From Sulfoacidibacillus ferrooxidans (lineage in GTDB: Bacteria; Bacillota; Bacilli; Alicyclobacillales; SLC66), in assembly GCF_022606465.1 (NCBI RefSeq), contig NZ_JALBUF010000007.1, positions 84,846 to 148,845 of the forward strand: DNA of 64,000 nucleotides, read 5' to 3'. Under the pieces are notes generated by a model, which saw nothing but the letters and a program-made list of their open reading frames with translations, was not told where the DNA came from and made no database searches. The position numbers and the translations under genes are program-made. How positions within the stretch are numbered: the stretch's first letter is position 1; the number at the start of each line of letters is the position of its first letter. Below, piece by piece: positions 9,621-18,837 of this stretch.

Positions 9621-9663
9621 AGACATAAGACGTTTGACGTTTCATGTCTAACGTTTTATGTCT
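9621..9663 (+). promoter_or_regulatory. Three-half-site operator, probably for the adjacent GntR regulator
   Basis: A 13-base element occurs once inverted, AGACATAAGACGT (9621-9633), and twice direct, ACGTTTCATGTCT (9637-9649) and ACGTTTTATGTCT (9651-9663). The inverted copy matches the third with one mismatch and the second with two. The array starts four bases after the -10 box. It fits an autoregulated operon; binding by this GntR protein is inferred. Confidence 0.75.
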
Positions 9664-9697
9664 AATCGTTAAGACGCAGTGTTTGAGGGGTGGTGTG

Positions 9698-10435
9698 TTG
9701 AATAGCTTCATACCTAGGCAACGGCTTGCTAGAGAAAGCATAGAAGAGATTCTTGCTGCGAGTAGACCAGGAGATCGCATTCCATCAGAAGATCAATTGG
9801 TTAAACAATTGGGGATTAGTCGTCCAACAATTCGTTCAGCTCTTAGTGCGCTTGAGCAAGAAGGATTAGTGATTCGCAAACACGGGGTTGGTACCTTTGT
9901 TAGTGGACCATTGCCATCCATGAATGCTTCTTTGGAAGCACTGTATAGCGTAGCTGATATTGTACGCAACAATGGATATGAACCATCTGTTGCTGACATT
10001 CATGTCGAACATCTGATACTTCCTGTAGCAGTTTGTGAAAAATTGAAAGTCACAAAAAACACTCCAGGTTATCGTGTGAAAAGAACGATTTTAGCAGATG
10101 GTCAACCAGCCGTTTTTCTAGTCGATTACTTGCCTACAAGCATTCAAAACATCTCCGTCAACTTGTCCGATTTTTCGGATAAAATGTTGCCGACACTTAG
10201 TCGATTAGGCATTTGTATTTCTTATGCAATTGCTGATCTGACTATTAAACGTACAACAGAAGAAGCAGCAGAAGCGTTACATATAGCTGCGGATGATCCC
10301 GTGTTGTTTTTACAACAAGTTGCGTATACACCTGATCATGCGCCTGTGATCTACAGCCACGGTTATCATCGTGAGGGACTTGTGACCTATACTCTAACGC
10401 GAAAAGTCGAACTGTCGGAGAGGATAAGCAAGTGA
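9698..10435 (+). CDS. GntR-family transcriptional regulator, HutC subfamily (UTRA domain)
   Basis: About 245 residues. The frame is open back to ATG 9644, but that codon lies within the operator repeats. TTG 9698 (or GTG 9695), following GAGGGG at the right distance, is the better start. N-terminal winged helix: RIPSEDQLVKQLGISRPTIRSALSALEQEGLVIRKHGVGTFV. C-terminal UTRA effector domain with PGYRVKRTILADGQPAVFLVDYLP and PVLFLQQVAYTPDHAPVIYSHGYHR. It overlaps the first ABC permease gene by four bases and very likely represses its own operon until a sugar or sugar phosphate binds. The ligand is unknown. Confidence 0.9.
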   Translation: MNSFIPRQRLARESIEEILAASRPGDRIPSEDQLVKQLGISRPTIRSALSALEQEGLVIRKHGVGTFVSGPLPSMNASLEALYSVADIVRNNGYEPSVADIHVEHLILPVAVCEKLKVTKNTPGYRVKRTILADGQPAVFLVDYLPTSIQNISVNLSDFSDKMLPTLSRLGICISYAIADLTIKRTTEEAAEALHIAADDPVLFLQQVAYTPDHAPVIYSHGYHREGLVTYTLTRKVELSERISK

Positions 10436-11316
10436 AGATGACTGCACGATCGGACGAGCGGCAGGGTTTATGGTATCTCGTTCCATCTGCCTCGATTTTA
10501 ACTGTATTTTGGATTATTCCGATTTTCATGGTATTTGGTTATAGCTTTTTTCATTTTGTCTATGGAATGGATCCGCATTTTGTTGGTTTATATCAATATC
10601 AACAATTGCTGATTTCACCATTGTTTTGGCAATCATTGCGAATTACTTTAATTTTTGCAGCAGCTGTCGTTGTATTTGGTAGTACCCTTTCACTAATATT
10701 TGCTATTTTATTGTTTCAAGGCATCCGTGCTGTTGGTTTATTTCGAGCCCTTTTCTTCTTGCCCTATGTTATGCCGGTCGTTGCGACATCCACTGTATGG
10801 TTATGGATGTTTCAACCATCCGTTGGAGTGATTGATCGCATCTTTGCTTTAGTCGGACTGCCAAGCACTATTGGGTGGGTTAATGATCCAAATTTAGCGC
10901 TTATTAGCCTCATTATCTATACGATTTGGTTTAGTTTTGGTTTCACAATGCTACTCTTCATGGCTGGATTAACCAATATTCCTGGCGAGTTATTAGAAGC
11001 CGCTCAAGTAGACGGTGCAAGCAGATGGCGACAATTTTGGCAGATTATTTGGCCTCTACTCTCACCAACAACACTATTTGTTGTTGTAGTGAATACGATC
11101 AATGCCTTTCAAACTTTTACACAAATTTATGCGCTGACTAGAGGCGGTCCGCTCAACGGAACGACAACTCTTACTTATTTAATTTATCAAACCGGATTTA
11201 ATTATTTTCATTTTGGTGAAGCATCAGCAACGGCTGTCGTTTTCTTTTTGCTGATCACGGCGCTTACTGGATTCCAGTTTTGGGTTTCCCGAAAAGCAGT
11301 CTATTACGGGGGCTAA
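10432..11316 (+). CDS. ABC sugar transporter permease (MalF/UgpA type)
   Basis: 294 residues, about six membrane helices. The GTG start overlaps the gntR stop (GTGA) with GGAGAGG upstream. The cytoplasmic EAA loop EAAQVDGASRWRQFWQIIWP, which docks on the ATPase, is clear. It pairs with the next permease to form the channel of a CUT1-type carbohydrate importer. No ATPase gene lies in the operon, so a shared MsmX-like ATPase encoded elsewhere is probable. The substrate cannot be told from sequence. Confidence 0.92.
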   Translation: MKMTARSDERQGLWYLVPSASILTVFWIIPIFMVFGYSFFHFVYGMDPHFVGLYQYQQLLISPLFWQSLRITLIFAAAVVVFGSTLSLIFAILLFQGIRAVGLFRALFFLPYVMPVVATSTVWLWMFQPSVGVIDRIFALVGLPSTIGWVNDPNLALISLIIYTIWFSFGFTMLLFMAGLTNIPGELLEAAQVDGASRWRQFWQIIWPLLSPTTLFVVVVNTINAFQTFTQIYALTRGGPLNGTTTLTYLIYQTGFNYFHFGEASATAVVFFLLITALTGFQFWVSRKAVYYGG

Positions 11317-11320
11317 GTAT

Positions 11321-12139
11321 ATGAGTAAAGGCGCTCGTCTCCTTATTTATCTCTTTTTAATCATGAGTGCGATCATTACACTCTTTCCGATATGGTGGAT
11401 CTTTGCTACGTCATTGGAAACTTCAGTAAGGGCCTATAGCTTTCCAGGAGCACTGATTCCACAAGGTGTTATTTCTAACTATAAAGTTGCTTGGGGAATG
11501 GCCCCGTGGCTACACTTTTTATTCAATTCGCTTGGAATAGGGATTGCGACTACCATACTCGCCCTCTTGACCTCCGTATTAGCGGCGTATGCATTAGTGT
11601 ATCTGCCGGGTAGATTTTCAAAGTATATATTGGCGATGATCTTAGCTACCATGATGATTCCTTTTTATTCAATTTTAGTCCCGGTCTATCTGATCATTCG
11701 CGACTTGGGTTGGATGAATAGTTATGCCGCGCAAATTATTCCTTTTGCGGCAAATGGTTTTTCTGTCTTTATGCTTGTTCAATTTATGCGCGCATTGCCA
11801 AAAGAATTGCGAGATGCAGCAAAAATTGACGGTGTTGGTAATTGGGGATACTTGTGGAAAATCGTGATTCCAAACTTAATTCCAGCATTAGCTACAGTGA
11901 GTATATATTTATTTCTATTAAGCTGGAATTCTTTTTTATGGCCATTACTTGTCACGACAGGGCCTTCCGTTCAGCCAATTCAAGTAGGACTTGCTAACTA
12001 TCTCTCTACTGCAAATGGAACGAATTGGACTGTGCTTTCTGCGGCAGCAGCAATTACTACACTACCTGTATTGATTCTCTACATCATTGCTCAGCGTCAA
12101 ATTGTGGAATCGGTGAGTCACACAGGCATTAAAGGATAA
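11321..12139 (+). CDS. ABC sugar transporter permease (MalG/UgpE type)
   Basis: 272 residues, six hydrophobic segments; starts four bases after the previous stop, with GGGGGC close upstream. Shows the EAA-type loop RDAAKIDGVGNWGYLWKIVIPN and the LFPIWWIFATSLET entry typical of the second CUT1 permease. It forms a heterodimer with the preceding permease. Gene order permease-permease-binding protein is common for such operons. No odd features. Confidence 0.92.
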   Translation: MSKGARLLIYLFLIMSAIITLFPIWWIFATSLETSVRAYSFPGALIPQGVISNYKVAWGMAPWLHFLFNSLGIGIATTILALLTSVLAAYALVYLPGRFSKYILAMILATMMIPFYSILVPVYLIIRDLGWMNSYAAQIIPFAANGFSVFMLVQFMRALPKELRDAAKIDGVGNWGYLWKIVIPNLIPALATVSIYLFLLSWNSFLWPLLVTTGPSVQPIQVGLANYLSTANGTNWTVLSAAAAITTLPVLILYIIAQRQIVESVSHTGIKG

Positions 12140-12186
12140 TTGAAAAATTGTACTAGATCATGATTGGCATAAAAGGGGGAACTCAT

Positions 12187-13497
12187 GTGAAGAACTTAAA
12201 TAAAAAGCGTGTCGTTATATCCACGCTTAGCAGTGTAGTACTTGCAACTGGATTAGTAGGTTGTGGTACACCTGCAGCATCATCTGCACCTGTGTCAAGT
12301 AAGAGTCCTGTGACGATCACATTTTGGAATGAAATGACAGGGCCTTATGAAGTAGCTCTCTCTGGTGAGATTAGTGCATTTGAAAAACTGCACCCGAACA
12401 TTACAGTACAAGATGTGGTCGTACCTAATGATGCTGCACTTGAACCTAAGTTACTAGCCAGCATTGTAGCACAAGATCCTCCAACCATTTCACAAATGAA
12501 TCCACCTTGGGCAACTGGATTTATCCAAACAGGCAGTTTAGTCAATCTCAGTCCAATGATTGCAGGACAGAATGGTTTTTCATTATCTTCTTTTTACCCA
12601 AATATGCTAAAACCAGGTCGTTGGCCAAATGGAGATCAGTATCTACTACCATTTAATCTTGGTGCAGCTATCATGTATTACAATAAAGATGAGTTTCAAA
12701 AAGCAGGTATCTCTACACCACCTACTACTTGGAATAAATTCACACAAGATGCTTCTAAACTATCCACATCTGGTCATCAGGCTTTCGCTATTACTCTAGT
12801 ACATTCTTATCCTTGGTTAGCATTTTTTGATCAAGCTGGTGGTAATTTTGTAGGTGCTAATGGACAACCAAATAAAGCAGCATTTGCCCCAAATGGTCCT
12901 GCCGTACAAGCGTTAACATTGTGGAGCAATATGATTAAGAACGGTTCTGCTGTTCTTACACATGGCTATGCATCGCAAACTGACTTTGCTAACGGGACAA
13001 GTTCTATTCTTATTGGGACGACCGGTTTTTATCCTTATTTGCAACAAGCTGTAGCAGGTAAGTTTCCGATTGCTGAAGCACCATTACCTGCAGATAAAGA
13101 TGCATCAACGAGTCTTTATGGTGGATACTTAGGATTATTTTCACATGCGACTTCAGCTCAACAACAAGCTGCATTTACATTTATTAAATATCTAACATCC
13201 AAAGAAGGCCAAGTCTACTGGATGGAAAATAGCCAGGGATATCTTCCGGTGCGTTCTGATGTAGCTCACTCTGCTGCGCAGTTCCTTAGCACACATACCG
13301 CGCAACAAGTGTCTCTGAATGTACTTGGGAGTGCGATTGCAGAGCCTAAAGTAGCATGGTGGGATGAATTTTCACATCAAGTATTATTGAATGCCATAGT
13401 TGGTGTCTTAATTAATAAAGAGACTCCTGTAGAAGCCATGCAGAGCGCATATCAACAGGCCGTTGCACTTGCACAAAAGGATGGTACCTACCAGTAA
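12187..13497 (+). CDS. Sugar-binding lipoprotein of the ABC importer (family 1 extracellular binding protein)
   Basis: 436 residues from GTG 12187, which has AAAAGGGGG upstream; an earlier in-frame ATG at 12160 would spoil the signal peptide. The N-terminus is a lipoprotein signal with lipobox LVGC (Cys near residue 26), then a Ser/Ala-rich linker. The mature part shows VTITFWNEMTGPYE and the MalE-like pattern of family 1 solute receptors (AAIMYYNKDEFQKAGI, FIKYLTSKEGQVYWMENSQGYLPVRSD). Anchored outside the membrane, it delivers the ligand to the two permeases. Ligand unknown. Confidence 0.93.
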   Translation: MKNLNKKRVVISTLSSVVLATGLVGCGTPAASSAPVSSKSPVTITFWNEMTGPYEVALSGEISAFEKLHPNITVQDVVVPNDAALEPKLLASIVAQDPPTISQMNPPWATGFIQTGSLVNLSPMIAGQNGFSLSSFYPNMLKPGRWPNGDQYLLPFNLGAAIMYYNKDEFQKAGISTPPTTWNKFTQDASKLSTSGHQAFAITLVHSYPWLAFFDQAGGNFVGANGQPNKAAFAPNGPAVQALTLWSNMIKNGSAVLTHGYASQTDFANGTSSILIGTTGFYPYLQQAVAGKFPIAEAPLPADKDASTSLYGGYLGLFSHATSAQQQAAFTFIKYLTSKEGQVYWMENSQGYLPVRSDVAHSAAQFLSTHTAQQVSLNVLGSAIAEPKVAWWDEFSHQVLLNAIVGVLINKETPVEAMQSAYQQAVALAQKDGTYQ

Positions 13498-13514
13498 GTA
13501 AATAGCAATACCGC

Positions 13515-13560
13515 AATGAATATGCAAAAGGGCCTATATAGGCCCTTTTGCATATTCATT
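13515..13560 (+). terminator. Terminator: 46-base perfect palindrome
   Basis: The two 23-base arms are exact complements. The core GGGCC-TATATA-GGCCC followed by TTTT is a standard intrinsic terminator and lies 17 bases after the binding-protein gene. Being symmetrical, it can also stop the minus-strand lipoprotein gene downstream. Confidence 0.9.
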
Positions 13561-13594
13561 AATTTATATTTTTACGGCACAATTGAATGATACG

Positions 13595-13756
13595 TCATAT
13601 ATTCTGAATACTTATATTTGTGTGTGGCAGGCTCATTTTGTCTGTAATATGGTGGTGGTGCGTTACTGGTGACTGAGAATTTTGTGTTGCACAACCTGCA
13701 AGTAAGGTAAAAGAAATAGAGCTGATAACCAGCCATTTAATTATTTTATTTATCAT
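13595..13756 (-). CDS. Small putative lipoprotein, 53 residues, histidine-rich
   Basis: A short minus-strand frame that a 60-codon cutoff misses. It begins MINKIIKWLVISSISF and has lipobox TLLAGC (Cys 22), so residues 1-21 form a lipoprotein signal. The mature peptide is only 32 residues and contains four consecutive histidines (HHHH, 34-37). AAGGAGA lies 12 bases before the ATG, a little far. The palindromic terminator at 13515-13560 sits just past its stop. I do not recognise a family. The signal peptide pattern is the main support; function is unknown. Confidence 0.6.
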   Translation of the reverse strand: MINKIIKWLVISSISFTLLAGCATQNSQSPVTHHHHITDKMSLPHTNISIQNI

Positions 13757-13825
13757 GCAAGTGATAATCTCCTTAAGGTGGTTAGTACATGTATATGTTC
13801 GGAGATCTATTAACAGCCCTCCTTA

Positions 13826-13853
13826 TTGTACTGCATGTGCTTAGTGAGATAAT
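13826..13853 (+). promoter_or_regulatory. Candidate promoter for the VOC-zwf-gnd genes
   Basis: TTGTAC (13826-13831) and GATAAT (13848-13853) with a 16-base spacer, 38 bases before the VOC gene. Moderate match to the sigma-A consensus; no operator seen. Confidence 0.4.
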
Positions 13854-13891
13854 CGGTTATACTGTATCTACACTGGCTGGGAGGAATTCAT

Positions 13892-14257
13892 ATGAACTAT
13901 GCGTTTTGTGGAATCGATCACATACAACTCGCTGCTCCTCCGGATTGTGAAGTGGAAGCTCGCCATTTTTTTGGAGAAGTTCTTTTGATGCAAGAGATTG
14001 AAAAACCAGAAAAGTTGAAGATAAATGGCGGAGTGTGGTTTCAGTGTGGAGAACAGCAACTACATATAGGTGTAGATACTCATTTTGTACCTGCTAAAAA
14101 AGCACATCCGGCCATTTTTGTTACAAATCTAGATGCCTTACGCCAAAAATTACTTGCATTAGATTATTCCTTAAAGAATGATGCGTTGCCTGGAATCGAT
14201 CGCTTTCATGTCGATGATCCGTTTGGCAATCGTTTAGAGTTTATGGAGCAAATCTAA
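13892..14257 (+). CDS. VOC/glyoxalase-fold protein
   Basis: 121 residues; ATG after GGGAGGAATTCAT. One vicinal-oxygen-chelate module: GIDHIQLAAP at the start (His as metal ligand), a central HIGV strand and the closing FHVDDPFGNRLEFMEQ (Glu as metal ligand). Such proteins include glyoxalases, dioxygenases and resistance proteins and usually act as dimers with a divalent metal. It is followed 27 bases later by zwf. The reaction is not predictable from this sequence. Confidence 0.82.
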   Translation: MNYAFCGIDHIQLAAPPDCEVEARHFFGEVLLMQEIEKPEKLKINGGVWFQCGEQQLHIGVDTHFVPAKKAHPAIFVTNLDALRQKLLALDYSLKNDALPGIDRFHVDDPFGNRLEFMEQI

Positions 14258-14284
14258 CCATGTAAACCAACCATATAAGGGTGA

Positions 14285-15745
14285 ATGAGATTGGATGATC
14301 AGGTTTTTGTTTTATTTGGTGGAAGTGGAGATCTTGCTAAGCGCAAAATTATTCCAGCCCTCTACAACTTATTTTTAAACGACAAATTGCCTCATGGCTT
14401 TGCAATTTTAGGTCTTTCTCGAAAATCTATGACTAGAGAATCGTATCAAGAATTTATTCTCTCCTCGATAAAGGAATACTCAAGGCATTCGTCAGATGAT
14501 ATGGGGAAAACCACAACATTTATTGACCACGTATATTACCTTTCATTTGATGCGTGTGAACCCAATGATTATCAATCATTAAAAACTTCACTTGAAACGA
14601 TTGAAGAAAATAATTATTTACCGCAAAATCGCATCTTTTATTTATCGTTAGCACCCGATTTATTTGATCAGGTAGCGCTATACTTAAAGGAATATAGTGT
14701 CACGCAAAGCAGTGGATGGTGTCGTCTTATTATCGAAAAACCATTTGGACATGATATGGCGTCAGCGTCAGCGTTAAATGAACGGATCTCATCCGCATTT
14801 CAAGAACATGAAGTTTTTCGTATTGACCATTATTTAGGTAAAGAAATGGTTCAAAATATTGAAGTTCTGCGATTTGCCAATTCTATTTTTGAGCCGCTAT
14901 GGAATAACCGCTACATATCCAACGTGCAAATTACATCAAGTGAATTAGTGGGTGTAGAAAAACGTTTTGATTACTATGAGCGAGCAGGTGCACTGCGGGA
15001 TATGGTACAGAATCATATGCTGCAATTGCTGATGATGGTTGCGATGGAACCTCCAAGTAGGCTCAATACAGAGGCGGTTCGCGATGAAAAAGTGAAGGTT
15101 CTCCGATCACTTCGCAAATTTACTTCGTCTGATGTTACAAAACATATCGTAAGAGGGCAATACGCCTCCGGAAATATGGACAAGCATTCTGTAGTCGGCT
15201 ATCTTGACGAAATGGGAATTGATCCTCAATCGACAACAGAGACATTTATCGCCGCCAAAGTCTTTGTGGATAATTTCCGGTGGGCTGGGGTACCATTTTT
15301 CATTCGTACAGGTAAACGTCTAGACAAGAAAGAAACTAAGATCGTTATTGAATTTAAAAATTTACCTGAACGATTGTATTTTAATCAAAACGGCAAATTA
15401 CTTACTAATCTTTTAACAATTCACGTCCATCCTACAGAAGGTATTTCACTGCAGTTAAATGGGAAAAACCCTGAACAAGATGGTGTTGTTTCTCCGATTT
15501 CCATTGATTTTTCACAAGAGACAAAGGATCTTCCAGAGTCTTATGAGCGTCTTATTTTTGATGCGATGAGGAACGATTCAACTTTTTTCACAAGATGGGA
15601 TGAAGTGAAACTAGCCTGGAAGTGGATTGATCCAATTTCTCAATCATTTGCCGATGGGCATCCGCTTTATACGTATGAAGCGGGTAGTTCTGGTCCTAAA
15701 GAGGCAGATGAGTTAATACAAACAGATGGACATACTTGGTGGTAA
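14285..15745 (+). CDS. zwf: Glucose-6-phosphate 1-dehydrogenase
   Basis: 486 residues from ATG 14285. TTG 14291 is a real alternative because AAGGGTG (14277-14283) is spaced better for it. NADP-binding [19 protein letters not shown] opens the protein, then IEKPFGHD and the active-site motif [13 protein letters not shown] with its catalytic histidine. The C-terminal half carries [19 protein letters not shown]. It oxidises glucose-6-phosphate to 6-phosphogluconolactone, the entry to the oxidative pentose phosphate path. gnd follows directly; no lactonase gene is nearby. Confidence 0.97.
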   Translation: MRLDDQVFVLFGGSGDLAKRKIIPALYNLFLNDKLPHGFAILGLSRKSMTRESYQEFILSSIKEYSRHSSDDMGKTTTFIDHVYYLSFDACEPNDYQSLKTSLETIEENNYLPQNRIFYLSLAPDLFDQVALYLKEYSVTQSSGWCRLIIEKPFGHDMASASALNERISSAFQEHEVFRIDHYLGKEMVQNIEVLRFANSIFEPLWNNRYISNVQITSSELVGVEKRFDYYERAGALRDMVQNHMLQLLMMVAMEPPSRLNTEAVRDEKVKVLRSLRKFTSSDVTKHIVRGQYASGNMDKHSVVGYLDEMGIDPQSTTETFIAAKVFVDNFRWAGVPFFIRTGKRLDKKETKIVIEFKNLPERLYFNQNGKLLTNLLTIHVHPTEGISLQLNGKNPEQDGVVSPISIDFSQETKDLPESYERLIFDAMRNDSTFFTRWDEVKLAWKWIDPISQSFADGHPLYTYEAGSSGPKEADELIQTDGHTWW

Positions 15746-15777
15746 TAGATTTTAATTTAATTAGGATGGTGAATCAT

Positions 15778-17187
15778 ATGGAATGTCAAGATGTTGGTGT
15801 CGTTGGTTTAGCAGTGATGGGAAAAAATTTAGCGCTGAACATTGAAAGCAGGGGGTATTCTGTCTCTCTATTCAATCGTTCGCCTGATAAGACACAAGAA
15901 TTAATAGCGGAATATCCCAATGCTCAGTTATTAGGAACGTACAGCATAGAGGAGTTCGTATCATCAATAAAGCGTCCACGGCGAATTATTTTAATGGTTA
16001 AAGCAGGATCCGCGACAGATGATACTATTGCAATGATTCGTCCTTATCTGGAGGCAGGAGATCTCATTGTAGATGGAGGAAACTCCTTTTATCAAGACAC
16101 GATTCAAAGAGAATTAGATTTAGCTAAAAATGGAATACTTTTTATCGGTACCGGTATATCCGGTGGGGAGGAGGGCGCATTGCACGGTCCTTCGATTATG
16201 CCATCCGGAGATCCCAAGGCATATCAAATGATTGAACCTATTTTGACAAAAATAGCGGCACAAGTGTCAGGAGAACCCTGCTGTACCTATATAGGCCCTA
16301 ATGGTGCAGGTCATTATGTGAAAATGGTTCATAATGGTATCGAATATGGTGATATGCAGTTGATTGCAGAATCATATCAGTTGTTACACGATGTATTAGA
16401 GTTAGATGCAACCGCATTGCATGAGATGTTCTTACAATGGAATCAAGGTGAACTCGATAGTTATTTGATTGAAATCACAGCAGACATCTTCAATAAAATG
16501 GACCCTGAAACGAATCAACCGCTGGTCGATATGATTTTAGATACTGCGAAACAAAAGGGAACGGGAAGATGGGCAAGTGACAGTGCTTTAGAATTAGGTG
16601 TGCCCTTATCTGTCATAACGGAGGCTGTATTTGCTAGATGCCTTTCTAGTATGAAAGATGAGCGAGTAGCAGCATCTCGCGTTTTAGTAGGACCTACACC
16701 ATCTACAGAATTTGAGGATTTTGAAGAATTTTCGGAAGCTGTGCGACAAGCATTATATATAAGTAAAATGTGTTCTTATGCACAAGGGTTTGCCCAAATG
16801 AGTGCTGCCTCTGCTGAGTATGGATGGAATCTACAACTTGATAAAATCGCCAGTATTTTTCGTGGGGGCTGCATTATTCGTGCACGTTTCTTGCAAAACA
16901 TTATGAGTGCCTATACAAATAATCCACAATTAACTAATTTATTACTCGATCCGTACTTTCGAGATGTATTTGATCGATATCAGGATTCATTGCGTAAGAT
17001 CGTTTCTATTGCGGCTATACGTGGAATTCCTGTCCCTGCAATGGCCAATGCTCTCATGTATTATGATGCATACAGACGCGAGCGATTGCCTGCAAATCTA
17101 ATCCAGGCACAGCGAGACTATTTTGGTGCTCACACCTATGAGCGTGTAGATCGTCCCGGAACCTTTCATACCGAATGGTCGAAGTAA
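15778..17187 (+). CDS. gnd: 6-phosphogluconate dehydrogenase, decarboxylating
   Basis: 469 residues, the classic length, from ATG 15778 with TAGGATGGTG upstream; the frame runs back to 15736 without a good ribosome site. Rossmann motif [18 protein letters not shown], substrate-binding [17 protein letters not shown], catalytic [14 protein letters not shown] and KGTGRWAS, and the C-terminal tail [19 protein letters not shown] that reaches into the partner subunit. It converts 6-phosphogluconate to ribulose-5-phosphate, CO2 and NAD(P)H. It is transcribed with zwf. Confidence 0.97.
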   Translation: MECQDVGVVGLAVMGKNLALNIESRGYSVSLFNRSPDKTQELIAEYPNAQLLGTYSIEEFVSSIKRPRRIILMVKAGSATDDTIAMIRPYLEAGDLIVDGGNSFYQDTIQRELDLAKNGILFIGTGISGGEEGALHGPSIMPSGDPKAYQMIEPILTKIAAQVSGEPCCTYIGPNGAGHYVKMVHNGIEYGDMQLIAESYQLLHDVLELDATALHEMFLQWNQGELDSYLIEITADIFNKMDPETNQPLVDMILDTAKQKGTGRWASDSALELGVPLSVITEAVFARCLSSMKDERVAASRVLVGPTPSTEFEDFEEFSEAVRQALYISKMCSYAQGFAQMSAASAEYGWNLQLDKIASIFRGGCIIRARFLQNIMSAYTNNPQLTNLLLDPYFRDVFDRYQDSLRKIVSIAAIRGIPVPAMANALMYYDAYRRERLPANLIQAQRDYFGAHTYERVDRPGTFHTEWSK

Positions 17188-17242
17188 CATTCAGACATCA
17201 CAATATTACGACTCTACTCATTTGATACGAGGTGAATGGTGT

Positions 17243-17878
17243 ATGAAACAAATCTTTGACGTCAGTATGCCCATACATCTAAACATGCCAGTATATAAAA
17301 ATGTGCAAGAAAAGCGTCCATTATTTGAAACTACGAGCGATTTTACGCACAACAAAACACATGAGACTCGTTTGCATATGGATGCACACACGGGTACGCA
17401 TATCGATGCCCCTCTCCATATGATTGAGCATGGTGCTGGCACCGAGAGTATACCATTGACGCAATTGATTCGGTCTTGCAGAGTCATAGATCTCACTTTC
17501 GTTGAAACAGTGATCACCATCTCAGATATTGAACGCTTCGCACCGATAAAGAATGATTTTTTACTAATCAAGACGAAAAATTCTTATGATGAAATTTGGA
17601 ATCCACAATTTATCTATATGGGCGAAGACGCAGCAAACTATCTTGCTGAGATAGGAATTGCCGGCGTTGGGATTGATGGGCTTGGGATTGAACGTGCACA
17701 ACCGAATCACCCAACACATAAGGTACTCATGGGTTCTGGTGTTATTATTATCGAAGGACTTCGATTAGGACATATCGCGCCTGGAAACTATACTCTAGTA
17801 GCAGCACCAATCGCGGTAATAGGGATAGACGCTGCGCCAGCACGAGTGATTCTGTTGCAAGATGATGAAAACGAGTGA
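17243..17878 (+). CDS. Cyclase-family metal hydrolase (kynurenine-formamidase-like)
   Basis: 211 residues from ATG 17243, eight bases after GAGGTG. The diagnostic motif HTGTHIDAPLH (HxGTHxDxPxH) supplies the metal ligands, and GVGIDGLGIERAQPNHPTHKVLMGSGVIIIEGL is the usual C-terminal part. Family members hydrolyse formylkynurenine, isatin or related amides. No tryptophan-breakdown genes are nearby, so the substrate is open. It sits after gnd and before a strong terminator. Confidence 0.87.
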   Translation: MKQIFDVSMPIHLNMPVYKNVQEKRPLFETTSDFTHNKTHETRLHMDAHTGTHIDAPLHMIEHGAGTESIPLTQLIRSCRVIDLTFVETVITISDIERFAPIKNDFLLIKTKNSYDEIWNPQFIYMGEDAANYLAEIGIAGVGIDGLGIERAQPNHPTHKVLMGSGVIIIEGLRLGHIAPGNYTLVAAPIAVIGIDAAPARVILLQDDENE

Positions 17879-17892
17879 TCAGTATCTACATC

Positions 17893-17956
17893 ATGCCCGG
17901 CTTCGTATCGATAGGAAGAATGCGAAAACTCTTCCTATCGACACGAAGCCGGGCAT
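17893..17956 (+). terminator. Terminator hairpin after the cyclase gene
   Basis: A 27-base stem with a single mismatch (left arm from 17893, right arm ending 17956) around a loop of about ten bases, followed by ATTTTA. It closes the zwf-gnd-cyclase transcript and faces the convergent marC gene. Confidence 0.8.
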
Positions 17957-18038
17957 TTTAATGATCAAATTGATCAACCAATGAGATTCATTAGCTAACA
18001 GTAAGTGTGGAAGCATGGCTATTCCAGTAATAAATTAT

Positions 18039-18692
18039 CTAATGGATTAGTCCTGGGAATAGTCCTAAAATTCCTTCAGCCATCATTTGTACGGCAATCA
18101 CAGCTAGTAGTAGCCCCATTAAACGAGAAATAACATTAATTTCGGTTTGACCAATTCTTTTACTAATATTATTCGCATAGTAAAAAACGATAAATGTAAT
18201 CGAGAGTACAAGAGTAAATCCAATAAATACTGCTATTGAATTTGTTATGAAATCAGGCCCGGCCGATAGTGCCATGACTGTAGCAATTGTTCCTGGCCCA
18301 GCTAATAAGGGGGTCCCTAATGGAGTGACCGAGAGATCTTCCTTTTCCATACTTGTTTCTCCTTCTGCAACTTGAAGGGTAGGAACAGTGGTTGGAGTTG
18401 GATGCAGTAGGCGATTAGCAATACCAAAAATCAAGATTCCTCCTGCTACGCGAAAAGCAGCTACTGTAATTCCAAATACATGTAAAATTGTCTGACCAAG
18501 TAGTAGAAACATCACAAGGATCAAAAAGGCGATGGTGACTGCTTTGCGCGCTGTTTTACGTTGTTCTATTGCATGCTGGCGTTCCATGAGCCCTAAGAAA
18601 ATAGGTAGGTTTCCTATAGGATTAATTACGGCAAATATAGAAACAAATGCGTGTATAGTCATGATGAGCAATGAGCATGTTCCCTTCTTCAT
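18039..18692 (-). CDS. MarC/UPF0056-family membrane protein
   Basis: 217 residues with about six hydrophobic helices; ATG with AAGGA five bases upstream. Shows the family NP signature AVINPIGNLPIFL near residue 22 and the second half-repeat LGTPLLAGPGTIATVMAL, matching the inverted-repeat design of these proteins. Despite the name, no proven drug-resistance role is known for the family; it is an integral membrane protein of uncertain function. Transcribed alone. Confidence 0.88.
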   Translation of the reverse strand: MKKGTCSLLIMTIHAFVSIFAVINPIGNLPIFLGLMERQHAIEQRKTARKAVTIAFLILVMFLLLGQTILHVFGITVAAFRVAGGILIFGIANRLLHPTPTTVPTLQVAEGETSMEKEDLSVTPLGTPLLAGPGTIATVMALSAGPDFITNSIAVFIGFTLVLSITFIVFYYANNISKRIGQTEINVISRLMGLLLAVIAVQMMAEGILGLFPGLIH

Positions 18693-18736
18693 AAGATTCC
18701 TTGTTACTTTACGTTATTTCAATAAATATGTAAAAT

Positions 18737-18780
18737 CCAACAACCCTACTCGTTTGTGGTTTAACGAGTAGGGTTGTTGG
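18737..18780 (-). terminator. Terminator for the minus-strand secreted-protein gene
   Basis: Perfect 18-base arms (18737-18754 and 18763-18780) around an eight-base loop, followed on the minus strand by ATTTTAC. It lies 57 bases beyond the stop at 18838. Confidence 0.85.
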
Positions 18781-18837
18781 AAGATCTTTAGTTGGCTAAT
18801 TAGTTAACGAAAGTTCAATTCATTTAATCACTTTCAT

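Noticed and set aside
13515..13560. Insertion-sequence end or attachment site
   Set aside because: The palindrome has a standard terminator core, lies just after a stop codon and has no flanking duplication or transposase.
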